Source: Nitrospirota bacterium
GTDB lineage: Bacteria > Nitrospirota > Thermodesulfovibrionia > Thermodesulfovibrionales > JdFR-88
Assembly: GCA_021789735.1 (NCBI GenBank)
Contig: JAJYJB010000040.1
Location: 1 to 23,915, forward strand
Direction of reading: 5' to 3'
Length of the DNA: 23,915 nucleotides
A program made the position numbers and the translations under genes. Every line of letters starts with the position of its first letter. Within the stretch, counting starts at the first letter, position 1. Positions 9,542 to 17,824 of the stretch are shown in pieces. The notes under the pieces are model-generated. The model searched no databases, was not told the DNA's origin, and saw only the letters and a program-made list of their open reading frames with translations.

Positions 9542-9616
9542 TGGTAGGCACGTGGGGTTTCGAACCCCAGACCTCTACCGTGTCAAGGTAGCGCTCTCCC
9601 CCTGAGCTACGCGCCT
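9542..9616 (-). tRNA. tRNA-Val (GAC anticodon)
   Basis: A full 75-base cloverleaf on the - strand. The acceptor AGGCGCG pairs with CGTGCCT with one G.U. The D-stem is GCTC/GAGC. The anticodon stem CTACC/GGTAG encloses loop TTGACAC, giving anticodon GAC (9582-9584). The T-arm is TGGGG-TTTCGAA-CCCCA, and CCA is encoded. It reads GUC/GUU valine codons. A terminator follows directly. Confidence 0.96.
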
Positions 9617-9618
9617 TA

Positions 9619-9637
9619 TATGTTAATTTTTAACATA
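9619..9637. repeat. perfect AT-rich dyad upstream of tRNA-Val
   Basis: TATGTTAA and TTAACATA form a perfect 8-bp inverted repeat around TTT, starting three bases before the tRNA 5' end. It lies where the tRNA promoter -10 region would be on the - strand. It could be a regulator site or a chance AT-rich palindrome. Confidence 0.4.
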
Positions 9638-9735
9638 AAATCGTGTATTTTTTCAAGTTTCCATGCAGCCCCGGCATTTGTTTAATTCCTTCTTTTTCCA
9701 GTAGAATAGAGCGTTATACCAATGAAAAAATGAAT

Positions 9736-9776
9736 GGATAAAACTGCTTATCCGCCGGGCTTCTCTAATCCCGGCG
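9736..9776 (+). repeat. two adjacent hairpins in the tamB leader
   Basis: GGATAA/TTATCC (9736-9741, 9748-9753, 6-base loop) abuts CGCCGGG/CCCGGCG (9753-9759, 9770-9776, 10-base loop). Both stems are perfect and share one base at 9753. The second ends 18 bases before the ATG. No T tract follows, so it is not a standard terminator. Confidence 0.45.
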
Positions 9777-9794
9777 CAGGCTAACGGATAGTTT

Positions 9795-12700
9795 ATGAAG
9801 AAGATCGCTGATATCAGACCTCTCGCGGCCGCTGGGAAAAGAAAAAACTTCAAGAAATTGGCCTTGATATTCGCCTTGATCGCGGCAGTGTCCGGGCTGA
9901 GCCTTTTTCTTCGGGGGCCCCAGGTGTCCAATTATCTGAAGGGGGTCGTGCTCACGGGATTCGAACACGCAACGGGCTATCATATGACGGCCGGCAGGCT
10001 TTATGCGAACCTTGTCCCCCTTTATGTTGGGGCTGATAACGTTAGGGTGACCGACGGGAACGGCAAGACCATTTTTTCAGCCGGCGAGGTGAAGGCGTAT
10101 GCGGCGCTTGCCCCGCTGCTGCAAAAGACGGTCTTCATAAAGCGGATAGCCGTCGTAAAGCCTGGGATATGGCTGACCGGCAGCCAGGTGGAACATCTGG
10201 AGTCGTTGGCCGGGGCAAAAAAGCACTCGGGCGGCTTCAGGCTCAAGGTGGGCTCAGTGGTCCTGGATGATGCCTCCCTGAACTACGGGGAGGGGCAGGG
10301 CGGCGCGCTTGATGTCGCCTGCCGGGGATTGAATGGGGAGGTGTCGCTTGGCCACCGGAAGGAGATAAGGGCTTCCGCGAGGGAGATCGGATTTTCCGGC
10401 GGAGCCATCCCGCACCTGGACCTGAAGCTGGATGCCGCCAGTGCAACATTTAAAAACGGGGTCGTTGGGATAAGGGATCTGACTGTAGAATCAGGCGGAA
10501 GCAGGCTCGATCTCAAAGGCTCCTATTCAAACAGGCAAGGCGCGCGCGCAAAGACTAAGCTCGGTCTGCTCATGTCCACTCTTAAAAACATATTCCATCT
10601 TAAAAGCCCTGAAAAGGGAAAACTTTCCATAACGGGGAAAGCCAGGCTGGCGGGAAAATTTTCGGACTGGAAAAAGACATACATAGACATGGAGGTCCAT
10701 GGGGGGCTGTTCGCGCAAAGCCTTCTGGAACTGCTCCGGACGAATGTCCATGTCAGCGGATTCATGAGCGTGGATGCGCGGATCAGGGGGCCCCTTGACT
10801 CCCTTGAGGGCAGCGGGAGCGGGAGCCTTGAAAAGGCGGACATCTACGGCGTCTCCGCAGATGCGCTCAAGTTTGGCTTGGGTTTCCATCATGGTGTCCT
10901 GTCGTTCAGCAAGATAGAGGGCAGCCTGTACGGTGGACGCGCAAAGGGCGATTTTTCCATCGACCTTCCCAGGGTGAGCGCTTTGGACATGGACGTTGAT
11001 TTTTACGGGCTCGATTCCAGAAAGTTCATGACGGGATTTCTGAAGACCAGTCTGCCCTTGCCGGACGGCAGGCTCTCAGGAAGCATGTTAAACAGGGGGG
11101 CAAAATTCGTTCCCTCCGGAAATTTTCGTTTTGCCGCCCCGCGCGCCGGGAAGGATTTTACCGGTAGGATAAGCTCCATAACGGGCGGGTTCACTATCTC
11201 CAGCCCCGATGTCGTTTTTTCGGACATGGTCATCAGGACGGGGGCAACCTCGATATCCGGCTCGGGAAAGATCGACTATGCAAATAGCACAACCGATATG
11301 GACCTGTCGCTCCGGACATCTGATTTCACGGACTTGACCCTGCCTTATTCCCGGATGGCTGCGGGCCCTGGCGGCTTTGACGGCCGCGTCTACGGCCCTC
11401 TCAAGGACCCTACCATAACCGGAAAGCTGTTCTCCGGCAATGCGGTTTTTTTCGGGATGAAGCTTGGGGCCCTGCAGGCAGGCATCTCTTATGACAAAAA
11501 CGCCCTGGACGTGCAGGGCCTCCATGCAAGCACAGGGGGACAAACGGTAGACGTGAAGGGGCGCATGCTCTTTCCGGAGGCAAAGGGGATATTCGAATTT
11601 AAAAATCCCGTTTACGGACTGGATGTAAAGATATCCGGAGGGAGCGCGCAGGATATAGTGCAGGATTTCATAAAGCCCGGCGTCAGTCTTGCCGGAGACA
11701 TAGTGAAAGCCGGCGTGAAGCTAAGTGGCAGGGCCCCGGAGGTCTCCGGCTCCGTAAAAGCCAGGGACATAGTATATTCCGGAACGGAAGCGGACAGCGC
11801 GGATTTTGATTTCGATTACAAGACCGGGAGCGTTTCAGTCACGCGTGGCGTTTTGACCAGGGGCGGTGCGGTCATGAAATTAACGGGTGCGTTCCAGGTC
11901 GGCGGCGGATTTGATTTCAAGGCCGCCTCGAAGGACCTGGACATAAAGGACTTTTTTGCCGGAAGCGCAAGTCCGAAAAGCCTCCCCGTAGATTACAAGG
12001 TTTCCTTTGTGGCTTCCGGTAAAGGCACGCTTAAAGACCCAACGATAGCCGTCAGGGGTACGTTGTCAAACGGCATATACCGGAAAAGGCCGATGGGCGG
12101 AGGCTCCTTCAGCGCGGCGGTCTACCGTGGCGCGCAGGGCAGAGTGGCGGCTGTCCATTTGGCGCTTCAGGGGGAGAAGATGGAACTGAATGGACAGGCC
12201 TTTTTAAAACAGGGGCTTTCTTCTTTATCTTCTTCCCCGTGGCGGGCGCAGGTAACGCTTAAAAACGGGGTATATGATTTCCTGGTGGCTTCCATGTTCA
12301 AAACCGTCCCTCCGGACCTCATGTTAAACCTTCAGGGCAGCGGAAATTTCAGCGGGACCGGGGGTGCGGACATAAATGGGTCTCTCGTTTTAAACCAGCT
12401 TGCCTTCACCGCCTTTGGTCAAAGCTTTTCCACCAGGGGGCCGGTTCAGTTTGGCCTGCGGGACAAAACTCTTTATTTGAAACAATTCTCTCTGGCCGGG
12501 GAACGGACAGACATAAACATCTCCGGCTCAGCTGCGCTGGGGGCCAGCTTTGACATATCGGTCGAGGGGAAGAGTTCGCTTGTGCCGCTTAAGGGCCTTA
12601 CAAGGCAGATAGACCTGCTGACCGGCAGCGCCAATTATGTCTTCCATGTGGGCGGCAGGTGGAACAATCCGAACATAAGCGGAGGACTTTCCCTGTCTGA

Positions 12701-13814
12701 CACCGCTTTGGGGTTGCGTGGCGTGCCCCAGAGCCTGCGTATAACATCGGCCTATATGTACATGGATGAGAACAAGATAGTGATTGAGCAGCTTGCGGCC
12801 AAGACGGGGGGCGGAAACGCCAACGTCACTGGAGTGATCTATCTCAAAGATCTGCGGCCGGAAAAGTTTTACCTGGACAGCACGGTTAATAATGTCAGCG
12901 TGTCAGATAAAGGGCTTGATGCGACCCTGGACGGCAATCTTGCGGTAAGGGGAGACGGCAGCGGACAGACCATTGCCGGAGAAATATTCGTGAAAAGGGC
13001 CTCTTACAATAAAAATGTGGACTGGAAGGCCTTTATCCTCAGAAAAAGGGCCGCTCTGCCGCCTTCTCCGAAGAGCTTCCTGGCAACAACCGGCCTGAAC
13101 ATCAGGGTATACGGCTCCAACCGGATAATGGTGAAAAATAACGTGATCCGCGCCCCCCTGAGCGCAGACCTTACGATAAGGGGCACCCTGGCAAACCCGA
13201 TACCACTTGGAAGGGTCCAGGCCGCAAGCGGTAAGGTGTATTTCCGGAATACCGAGTTCACGATCGAGCATGCCTCGGTGATATTCTCGGACCAGAACCG
13301 CATAGACCCATCGATGGATGTCATGGCATCTACCACGATCAAGGGGTATGAGATAGACGTCAGCGCGGCCGGCACGCTTGACCACATGACACTCTCTTTC
13401 TCCAGCCAGCCCCACCTTGAGCAGATGGACATACTTTCGCTGCTGACCACCGGCAATTTCGGCGGCGCTTCGCCAGGCATAGAGGGCGGCGTGGGGGCCT
13501 CCGAAGCCAGCTCGTTCCTTACCGGACAGTTTGAAAGTGTGATCACAAAGAGGATCAAGAGCATTACCGGCTTTGACCGCTTCCAGATAGACCCTTATGT
13601 GTCCACGACCACGGGCACTGTAACACCGAGGATAACTGTGTCCAAGAGGCTCCTTGGCGACAGGCTTTTTGTGATCTACTCAGCGCCCATAGGCACTGAA
13701 GAGCAGATAATAAGACTGGAATACGCGATCACCCGCTCCGTGTCCCTTATCGGCACCAGGGACGATACCGGAGACATGGGTGGAGACATTAAGTATCAGT
13801 TCAAGTTTAGATGA
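9795..13814 (+). CDS. tamB: TamB-like translocation and assembly protein (DUF490)
   Basis: A 1339-aa AsmA/TamB-type protein, near the length of characterised TamB (about 1260). A basic N-terminus and one transmembrane anchor (about 21-41) put it in the inner membrane. The long middle is repetitive beta-strand sequence of the form GxxxVKGxL / LSGxA, predicted to form the hydrophobic groove that spans the periplasm. The C-terminus (about 1000-1339) is the DUF490 domain, with PHLEQMDILSLLTTGNF, FQIDPYVSTTTGTVTPRITVSKRLLGDRLFVIYS and a terminal beta segment ending KYQFKFR. Family members work with Omp85 proteins and are implicated in phospholipid transport to, and assembly of, the outer membrane. 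The stop overlaps the next start (ATGA), tying it to the adjacent Omp85. The ribosome binding site is weak; ATG 9795 is kept because it gives the expected tail before the membrane anchor. Confidence 0.92.
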   Translation: MKKIADIRPLAAAGKRKNFKKLALIFALIAAVSGLSLFLRGPQVSNYLKGVVLTGFEHATGYHMTAGRLYANLVPLYVGADNVRVTDGNGKTIFSAGEVKAYAALAPLLQKTVFIKRIAVVKPGIWLTGSQVEHLESLAGAKKHSGGFRLKVGSVVLDDASLNYGEGQGGALDVACRGLNGEVSLGHRKEIRASAREIGFSGGAIPHLDLKLDAASATFKNGVVGIRDLTVESGGSRLDLKGSYSNRQGARAKTKLGLLMSTLKNIFHLKSPEKGKLSITGKARLAGKFSDWKKTYIDMEVHGGLFAQSLLELLRTNVHVSGFMSVDARIRGPLDSLEGSGSGSLEKADIYGVSADALKFGLGFHHGVLSFSKIEGSLYGGRAKGDFSIDLPRVSALDMDVDFYGLDSRKFMTGFLKTSLPLPDGRLSGSMLNRGAKFVPSGNFRFAAPRAGKDFTGRISSITGGFTISSPDVVFSDMVIRTGATSISGSGKIDYANSTTDMDLSLRTSDFTDLTLPYSRMAAGPGGFDGRVYGPLKDPTITGKLFSGNAVFFGMKLGALQAGISYDKNALDVQGLHASTGGQTVDVKGRMLFPEAKGIFEFKNPVYGLDVKISGGSAQDIVQDFIKPGVSLAGDIVKAGVKLSGRAPEVSGSVKARDIVYSGTEADSADFDFDYKTGSVSVTRGVLTRGGAVMKLTGAFQVGGGFDFKAASKDLDIKDFFAGSASPKSLPVDYKVSFVASGKGTLKDPTIAVRGTLSNGIYRKRPMGGGSFSAAVYRGAQGRVAAVHLALQGEKMELNGQAFLKQGLSSLSSSPWRAQVTLKNGVYDFLVASMFKTVPPDLMLNLQGSGNFSGTGGADINGSLVLNQLAFTAFGQSFSTRGPVQFGLRDKTLYLKQFSLAGERTDINISGSAALGASFDISVEGKSSLVPLKGLTRQIDLLTGSANYVFHVGGRWNNPNISGGLSLSDTALGLRGVPQSLRITSAYMYMDENKIVIEQLAAKTGGGNANVTGVIYLKDLRPEKFYLDSTVNNVSVSDKGLDATLDGNLAVRGDGSGQTIAGEIFVKRASYNKNVDWKAFILRKRAALPPSPKSFLATTGLNIRVYGSNRIMVKNNVIRAPLSADLTIRGTLANPIPLGRVQAASGKVYFRNTEFTIEHASVIFSDQNRIDPSMDVMASTTIKGYEIDVSAAGTLDHMTLSFSSQPHLEQMDILSLLTTGNFGGASPGIEGGVGASEASSFLTGQFESVITKRIKSITGFDRFQIDPYVSTTTGTVTPRITVSKRLLGDRLFVIYSAPIGTEEQIIRLEYAITRSVSLIGTRDDTGDMGGDIKYQFKFR

Positions 13815-16543
13815 TGAATACCCGGTTTTTTAAGGTTTTTGTTCTTTCCTGCCTTTTATTTTTTTGGGCCCCATGGCAGGCGCTGGCGGCGCCCCTTGCC
13901 ACCCTGTCCGCAAATGCGAATGTGCCAATAAAAAAGATCAGGGTTGAGGGGCTTTATTCCATAAGCAAAGATGAGCTCATTTATCTTCTTTGTTTGAGGA
14001 GCGCCAAGGCCATAGTGCCGGAAGATCTGGCGCGGGGCATCAAGAGGGCCTTTAAAAAGGGCATTTTCGATTATATTTCAGTCGGCCGGGAAGTAAGGGA
14101 CCCCGGTGTTATAGTTGTTAAAGTAAGGGAGAAGGACAGGATAAGGGACATCTGCTTCAAGGTGAAGGGAGGGGGCGTTTCCGGCAAGTTTTTGAAAAAC
14201 AACCTTATCTTCAAGGAAAGGGGGTTCATGCGATACGGCCTCCTGGACAAGGCGGAGGCGCACCTGGAAGGGGCGCTTTCCGCGGCAGGCTATCCGGATG
14301 CGCGCGTCGTGATGATCCCCTGCGGGGCGGCGAGAAAAGGGGAAAACCCGTACCGCATAACCCTCAGGGTGCTGGTTGACACGGGGAAACCGGTGCGGAT
14401 ACAAAAGGTGAAGATAGTGGGCAGGCCGGGGGCCGAAGTCCGCAAGTACATAGAGCTGCGGCCGGGAGACGTCTATGACCAGTATAAGCTGCAGGCCCAG
14501 ATAAAAGCGCTCCACAAATATTACATCACAAAGCATTATCTGGACCCCTCCGTCGGTCCTTACAGCTTCTCAAACGGGGTCTTGTATATAAACGTCGTTC
14601 CGGGGGAGCGCTATGAGGCCTTTTTTTACGGCAACCATGTCCTTAGCGACAAGGTATTGGCGGCCCTGCTTCCGTTCGGCGAAGCCGGCGCGGTAAGGGA
14701 CGACCTTATAGAAGAGGCCGTGCAGAAGATCATGGGGGCCTACAGGCAAAAAGGGCATCCTTTCATCCAGGTGGCTCCGGTCTGGTCCAAGCAGGATGGC
14801 GACAACATCATCAGGTTCCATATCTTCGAGGACGGAAAGATAACGGTATCGTCCGTCAGCTTCACCGGCACGACGGTGCCTGCGCACAGCCTTGAAGATT
14901 TTCTTGTGCTCAGGAAGGGCGCTCTCTACAACCCGGACCTTATCGACACGGACCGCTCCAATCTCCGGGATTTGTATGCAAGCCTGGGCTACCTGGACGC
15001 ATCGGTGCCCGCGCCCGCGGTAACACCGGCCGGACCTGGCAAGATGGCCATAACATACCATATAACCGAGGGCAAGAAATACGTGATCGGCCAGGTGGGC
15101 GTAGTGGGCGGGGCCCCGGTGCCGGCCGCGCAGATAATGGCCGTCCTGCGCCTGAAACCCGGGGACATCTACAACGAAATAGACATGACAAATGCAAAGT
15201 ACCGGCTGCTTGAGCTCTATAATGACCGGGGATATGCCGATTGCAAGGTATCCATAAAAAGGGATTTTTCCGGGAAGAACGGCCGGGTGAAGCTGACTTA
15301 CGTCATAGGGCCTGGGCAGAAGTTCTTTTTCGGAAAGGACGTGGTGGTCGGAAACTACCAGACCAGACTGAAGACGATAGAGCGGGAGCTCCTGCACAAG
15401 CAGGGAGACCCTTTCAGCCAGAAAGTGCTGCTCAAGGAAAGGCAGAAGCTGTACGAGCTTGGAATATTCCGGTCGGTCGAAGTATCAGAGCTGCCGGCAT
15501 ACAATGCGACGTTCGATACGGTATACCGGGTCACCGAATCGAAACCGGGCTCCGTGGATATCGGCGTCGGATACGGCGAGTACGAGCATTACAGGGGGTT
15601 TGTGGGGTTCACTTACAACAACCTGTTTGGGATGGCCAGGACGGGATCCATCAACCTTGCTGCCAGCTCCATAGAGAAAAGGGCGGTCTTAAGCTATTTT
15701 GAGCCGTGGTTTCTGGGCAGAAAACTGCCGTTCAGGGCCACGGCGCTGGTCGAAAGCAGGAGCCAGCTTAACTATGATACTCGCCAGGTCAGCTACAAGC
15801 TCATAAGGTACACGGGAAGCGCGGGTGTGGAGAAGACGTTCAGACCTTACCTGAAAGGGCAGTTTGATTATGAATTTTCGCTTGTGCGGACGTACGACAT
15901 CGTGCCGGGCGTGGTCCTGTCCCGCGAGGACGTAGGTACGCTGGCTATAAGCGCTGTGAGCCCCTCCATCGAGTACGACACCAGGGACAACCCGTTTGAT
16001 CCCAGGAGCGGCGTGCTGGCAGGGGTAACGCTGAAACTGGCCTCGGCCGCTTTTTTTTCACAGACGGATTTTCTGAAAGGGGTTGTCAGGGTGGCCAAAT
16101 ACCAGGCGCTCACAAGCAGCCTGGTGGTGGCTGCCGATGCGAGAGTGGGGCTTGCGGAGGGCCTTGACGGGACGACTGAACTGCCCATCGTGGAGAGGTT
16201 TTTCCTGGGCGGGCGTGACAGCGTCCGGGGGTACACGCAGGATTCACTGGGGCCAAAGGCGCCTGACGGCACGCCGGTGGGCGGCAATGCCTTTTTTGTT
16301 GCCAACCTGGAATTCAGGCAGGGCATAACCAAGGACCTGGGCATTGTGCCATTCCTTGACGCGGGCAACGTGTGGCCCACGATTGGACAGATCCGCGCTC
16401 TCGATATAAGATTTTCAACAGGACTTGGTTTAAGGTTCAAGACGCCGGTAGGACCGCTCAGGCTGGATTACGGCATAAAGCTCAGCCGGAGGGCAGGGGA
16501 AAGCAGGAGCAAGATAGACTTTAGCATTGGCCAGGCGTTCTAG
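13811..16543 (+). CDS. Omp85-family outer-membrane assembly protein with about seven POTRA domains
   Basis: A 910-aa BamA/TamA-like barrel insertase. The signal peptide core is at about 8-24, with cleavage near ALA/A at 25-27. I count seven POTRA-like units at roughly 39-107, 111-191, 195-266, 267-341, 343-420, 422-501 and 503-576. Most open with an I/V-x-x-V-x-V-x-G strand and end with a strand such as LYINVVPGER, MAITYHITEGKK or VKLTYVIGPGQK. BamA has five and TamA three. The surface-antigen barrel fills about 580-910 and contains FFLGGRDSVRGY with the VRGY loop-6 motif at 805-808; the protein ends in Phe, the usual outer-membrane barrel signal. It overlaps tamB by 4 bases and is followed by a SurA-like gene. 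Whether it is the cell's main BamA or a dedicated TamB partner cannot be decided from this window. Confidence 0.93.
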   Translation: MMNTRFFKVFVLSCLLFFWAPWQALAAPLATLSANANVPIKKIRVEGLYSISKDELIYLLCLRSAKAIVPEDLARGIKRAFKKGIFDYISVGREVRDPGVIVVKVREKDRIRDICFKVKGGGVSGKFLKNNLIFKERGFMRYGLLDKAEAHLEGALSAAGYPDARVVMIPCGAARKGENPYRITLRVLVDTGKPVRIQKVKIVGRPGAEVRKYIELRPGDVYDQYKLQAQIKALHKYYITKHYLDPSVGPYSFSNGVLYINVVPGERYEAFFYGNHVLSDKVLAALLPFGEAGAVRDDLIEEAVQKIMGAYRQKGHPFIQVAPVWSKQDGDNIIRFHIFEDGKITVSSVSFTGTTVPAHSLEDFLVLRKGALYNPDLIDTDRSNLRDLYASLGYLDASVPAPAVTPAGPGKMAITYHITEGKKYVIGQVGVVGGAPVPAAQIMAVLRLKPGDIYNEIDMTNAKYRLLELYNDRGYADCKVSIKRDFSGKNGRVKLTYVIGPGQKFFFGKDVVVGNYQTRLKTIERELLHKQGDPFSQKVLLKERQKLYELGIFRSVEVSELPAYNATFDTVYRVTESKPGSVDIGVGYGEYEHYRGFVGFTYNNLFGMARTGSINLAASSIEKRAVLSYFEPWFLGRKLPFRATALVESRSQLNYDTRQVSYKLIRYTGSAGVEKTFRPYLKGQFDYEFSLVRTYDIVPGVVLSREDVGTLAISAVSPSIEYDTRDNPFDPRSGVLAGVTLKLASAAFFSQTDFLKGVVRVAKYQALTSSLVVAADARVGLAEGLDGTTELPIVERFFLGGRDSVRGYTQDSLGPKAPDGTPVGGNAFFVANLEFRQGITKDLGIVPFLDAGNVWPTIGQIRALDIRFSTGLGLRFKTPVGPLRLDYGIKLSRRAGESRSKIDFSIGQAF

Positions 16544-16572
16544 CAGAAAACAAGGAAAAGGAAGAAATCCTG

Positions 16573-17106
16573 ATGCCGGGAATAAAACATATAAGGGCAA
16601 TTATAGCGGCCACCATGATCGTCCTTGCGGCAGCGGGCACCCTCCTGGCGGCTGAAAAGGAAAAAACGCTGGACCGGATAGTGGCGTTCGTAAACGACGA
16701 CGCCATCCTGCTTAGCGAGCTTAACGCCAGATATGAACTGGCCAGGAAGCTCGCTCCGGACATCACCCGCCAGCAGGTGCTTCAGACCATGATAAACAGG
16801 AAACTCCTCCTGCGCGAGGCAAGGAAGATATTTCCCGAGCCGGTGAGCAGGGAACAGGCGCTCCGGGAGTTCACAGACCTTAAGATAAGGGCCTTCGTCA
16901 GGATACCCGAAGGGTCTGTCAGAAATTTCTATAATGAAAACAAAACGGAGCTGGGCGGCGTGCCTTTTGGTTCCGTAAAGGACAGGATTGAGCGTTTGCT
17001 GGAGGAAAAGGAGATTAACCGGAGGCTTCAGGCTTACCTTGAGACCCTCAGGGGAAAGGCCGATATAAAAATCTACCTGGAGAACACGCCCGCCATTTTC
17101 CACTGA
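16573..17106 (+). CDS. SurA-like periplasmic chaperone lacking the parvulin domain
   Basis: A 177-aa secreted protein. The signal peptide (hydrophobic core about 9-25) probably ends near Ala26-Ala27. Residues about 33-55 (LDRIVAFVNDDAILLSELNARYE) are the SurA N-domain signature, followed by TRQQVLQTMINRKLLLREA. The tail, VPFGSVKDRIERLLEEKEINRRLQAYLETLRGKADIKIYL, matches the C-terminal helix and strand that pack on the N-domain in SurA. The two parts are joined by only about 30 residues where peptidyl-prolyl isomerase domains would sit, so it should be a holdase without isomerase activity. SurA proteins are usually about 430 aa. It starts 29 bases after the Omp85 stop with AAGGAA about 10 bases upstream, and completes an envelope-assembly operon. 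Confidence 0.85.
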   Translation: MPGIKHIRAIIAATMIVLAAAGTLLAAEKEKTLDRIVAFVNDDAILLSELNARYELARKLAPDITRQQVLQTMINRKLLLREARKIFPEPVSREQALREFTDLKIRAFVRIPEGSVRNFYNENKTELGGVPFGSVKDRIERLLEEKEINRRLQAYLETLRGKADIKIYLENTPAIFH

Positions 17107-17130
17107 AACGCGGGCGTTGCCCTCTTTTTT
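17107..17130 (+). terminator. possible terminator after the tamB operon
   Basis: A short GGGC/GCCC stem (17112-17115 with 17119-17122) around a 3-base loop is followed by a six-T run at 17125-17130. The stem is short, so efficiency is doubtful. Confidence 0.35.
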
Positions 17131-17146
17131 CCGTGTTTTTTATAAT
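17118..17146 (+). promoter_or_regulatory. candidate promoter of the small Cys-rich gene
   Basis: TTGCCC (17118-17123, 4 of 6 matches to -35) and a perfect TATAAT (17141-17146) are separated by 17 bases. The predicted start of transcription coincides with the ATG at 17153, implying a leaderless message. Confidence 0.5.
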
Positions 17147-17152
17147 AGAAAA

Positions 17153-17359
17153 ATGAAGGACGCTTTTGAGAAGAAGAGGTTTTCAGAAAATACCGGCAAG
17201 CTGCATATCCACTGCCCGCACCGGGAGAAGACCGGAGTGGAAGTGCATGTGGTGATAAAGGGTGGTTACTGTTACCGCTCAGGGCAGTGCATGGTTCTGG
17301 ACTGCAAGTATCACCGTCTGCAGTCGGACATTGAAAGCCTGCTTTCGATAATGTGGTAG
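17153..17359 (+). CDS. small Cys/His-rich protein of unknown function
   Basis: A 68-aa protein I do not recognise. It has four cysteines (21, 40, 46, 51) and histidines at 18, 20, 23, 32 and 54. HCPH, YCYRSGQC and DCKYH could form one metal site, so zinc or another metal is plausible but unproven. No signal peptide or membrane segment is visible; it is basic and ends in an amphipathic stretch. ATG 17153 is preferred over an in-frame TTG at 17117, which would lie inside the preceding hairpin and has no ribosome binding site. There is also no Shine-Dalgarno sequence before 17153, while a TATAAT ends seven bases ahead of it, consistent with leaderless expression. It lies 39 bases before a PPC/DUF296 gene. 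Confidence 0.6.
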   Translation: MKDAFEKKRFSENTGKLHIHCPHREKTGVEVHVVIKGGYCYRSGQCMVLDCKYHRLQSDIESLLSIMW

Positions 17360-17398
17360 TTTTTTTCATTTTTTAGCGGGAGGGAAGAACAAAAAGGA

Positions 17399-17824
17399 AT
17401 GAAATACCAGGCTGGCAGCATCGGGCGGGCCATCGTGGCGAGGTTTGAGGACGGAGAGGACTTTTTGCAGGCGTTGTCCGGACTGGCCAGGAAAGAAAAT
17501 ATACGCTCCGCCGTTTTTTTTCTTGTGGGCGGGGCCGGGCAGGGAAGGATAGTGGTCGGGCCCAAGGGCACTGAGATGCCGCCCGAGCCCGTATGGGATG
17601 AGATACAGGGCAACAGCGAGATACTTGCAACCGGCACGATCTTCTGGGATGACGAGGGGCCAAGGGCGCATATGCACATGGCTGCTGGAAGGGGCGCCAG
17701 CGTAAAGGTCGGGTGCCTGCGGCAGGACTCAAGGACCTTCCTGGTCTGGAGGCGGTCGTCCTTGAGATCATGGGCATCGATGCAAAAAGGCAAAAGGACC
17801 CCGCTTCGGGTCTTTCACTCCTGA
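17399..17824 (+). CDS. PPC/DUF296-domain protein, C-terminus frameshifted
   Basis: A 141-aa reading frame. Residues 1-116 match the PPC (DUF296) family: KYQAGSIGRAIVARFEDGEDFLQAL, then IRSAVFFLVGGAGQG, MPPEPVWDEIQ, GTIFWDDEGPRAHMHMAAGR and VKVGCLRQDSRTFLV. The conserved His pair in HMHMA is characteristic of the family. Prokaryotic members are small trimeric proteins of unsettled function, some with a DNA-binding link. After Val116 the frame turns into an Arg/Ser-rich tail unlike the family. The adjacent frame (17746-17832) reads LEAVVLEIMGIDAKRQKDPASG and so on to TAA at 17830, the expected ending. One missing base near 17747 explains this; repaired length would be 144 aa. AAAAAGGA abuts the ATG and a further G-rich site lies at about 17378-17384. 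Confidence 0.8.
   Translation: MKYQAGSIGRAIVARFEDGEDFLQALSGLARKENIRSAVFFLVGGAGQGRIVVGPKGTEMPPEPVWDEIQGNSEILATGTIFWDDEGPRAHMHMAAGRGASVKVGCLRQDSRTFLVWRRSSLRSWASMQKGKRTPLRVFHS

Noticed and set aside
17797..17812. GACCC/GGGTC hairpin near the end of the PPC gene
   Set aside because: It lies within the coding sequence of the repaired frame and has only TTT after it; not good evidence for a terminator.
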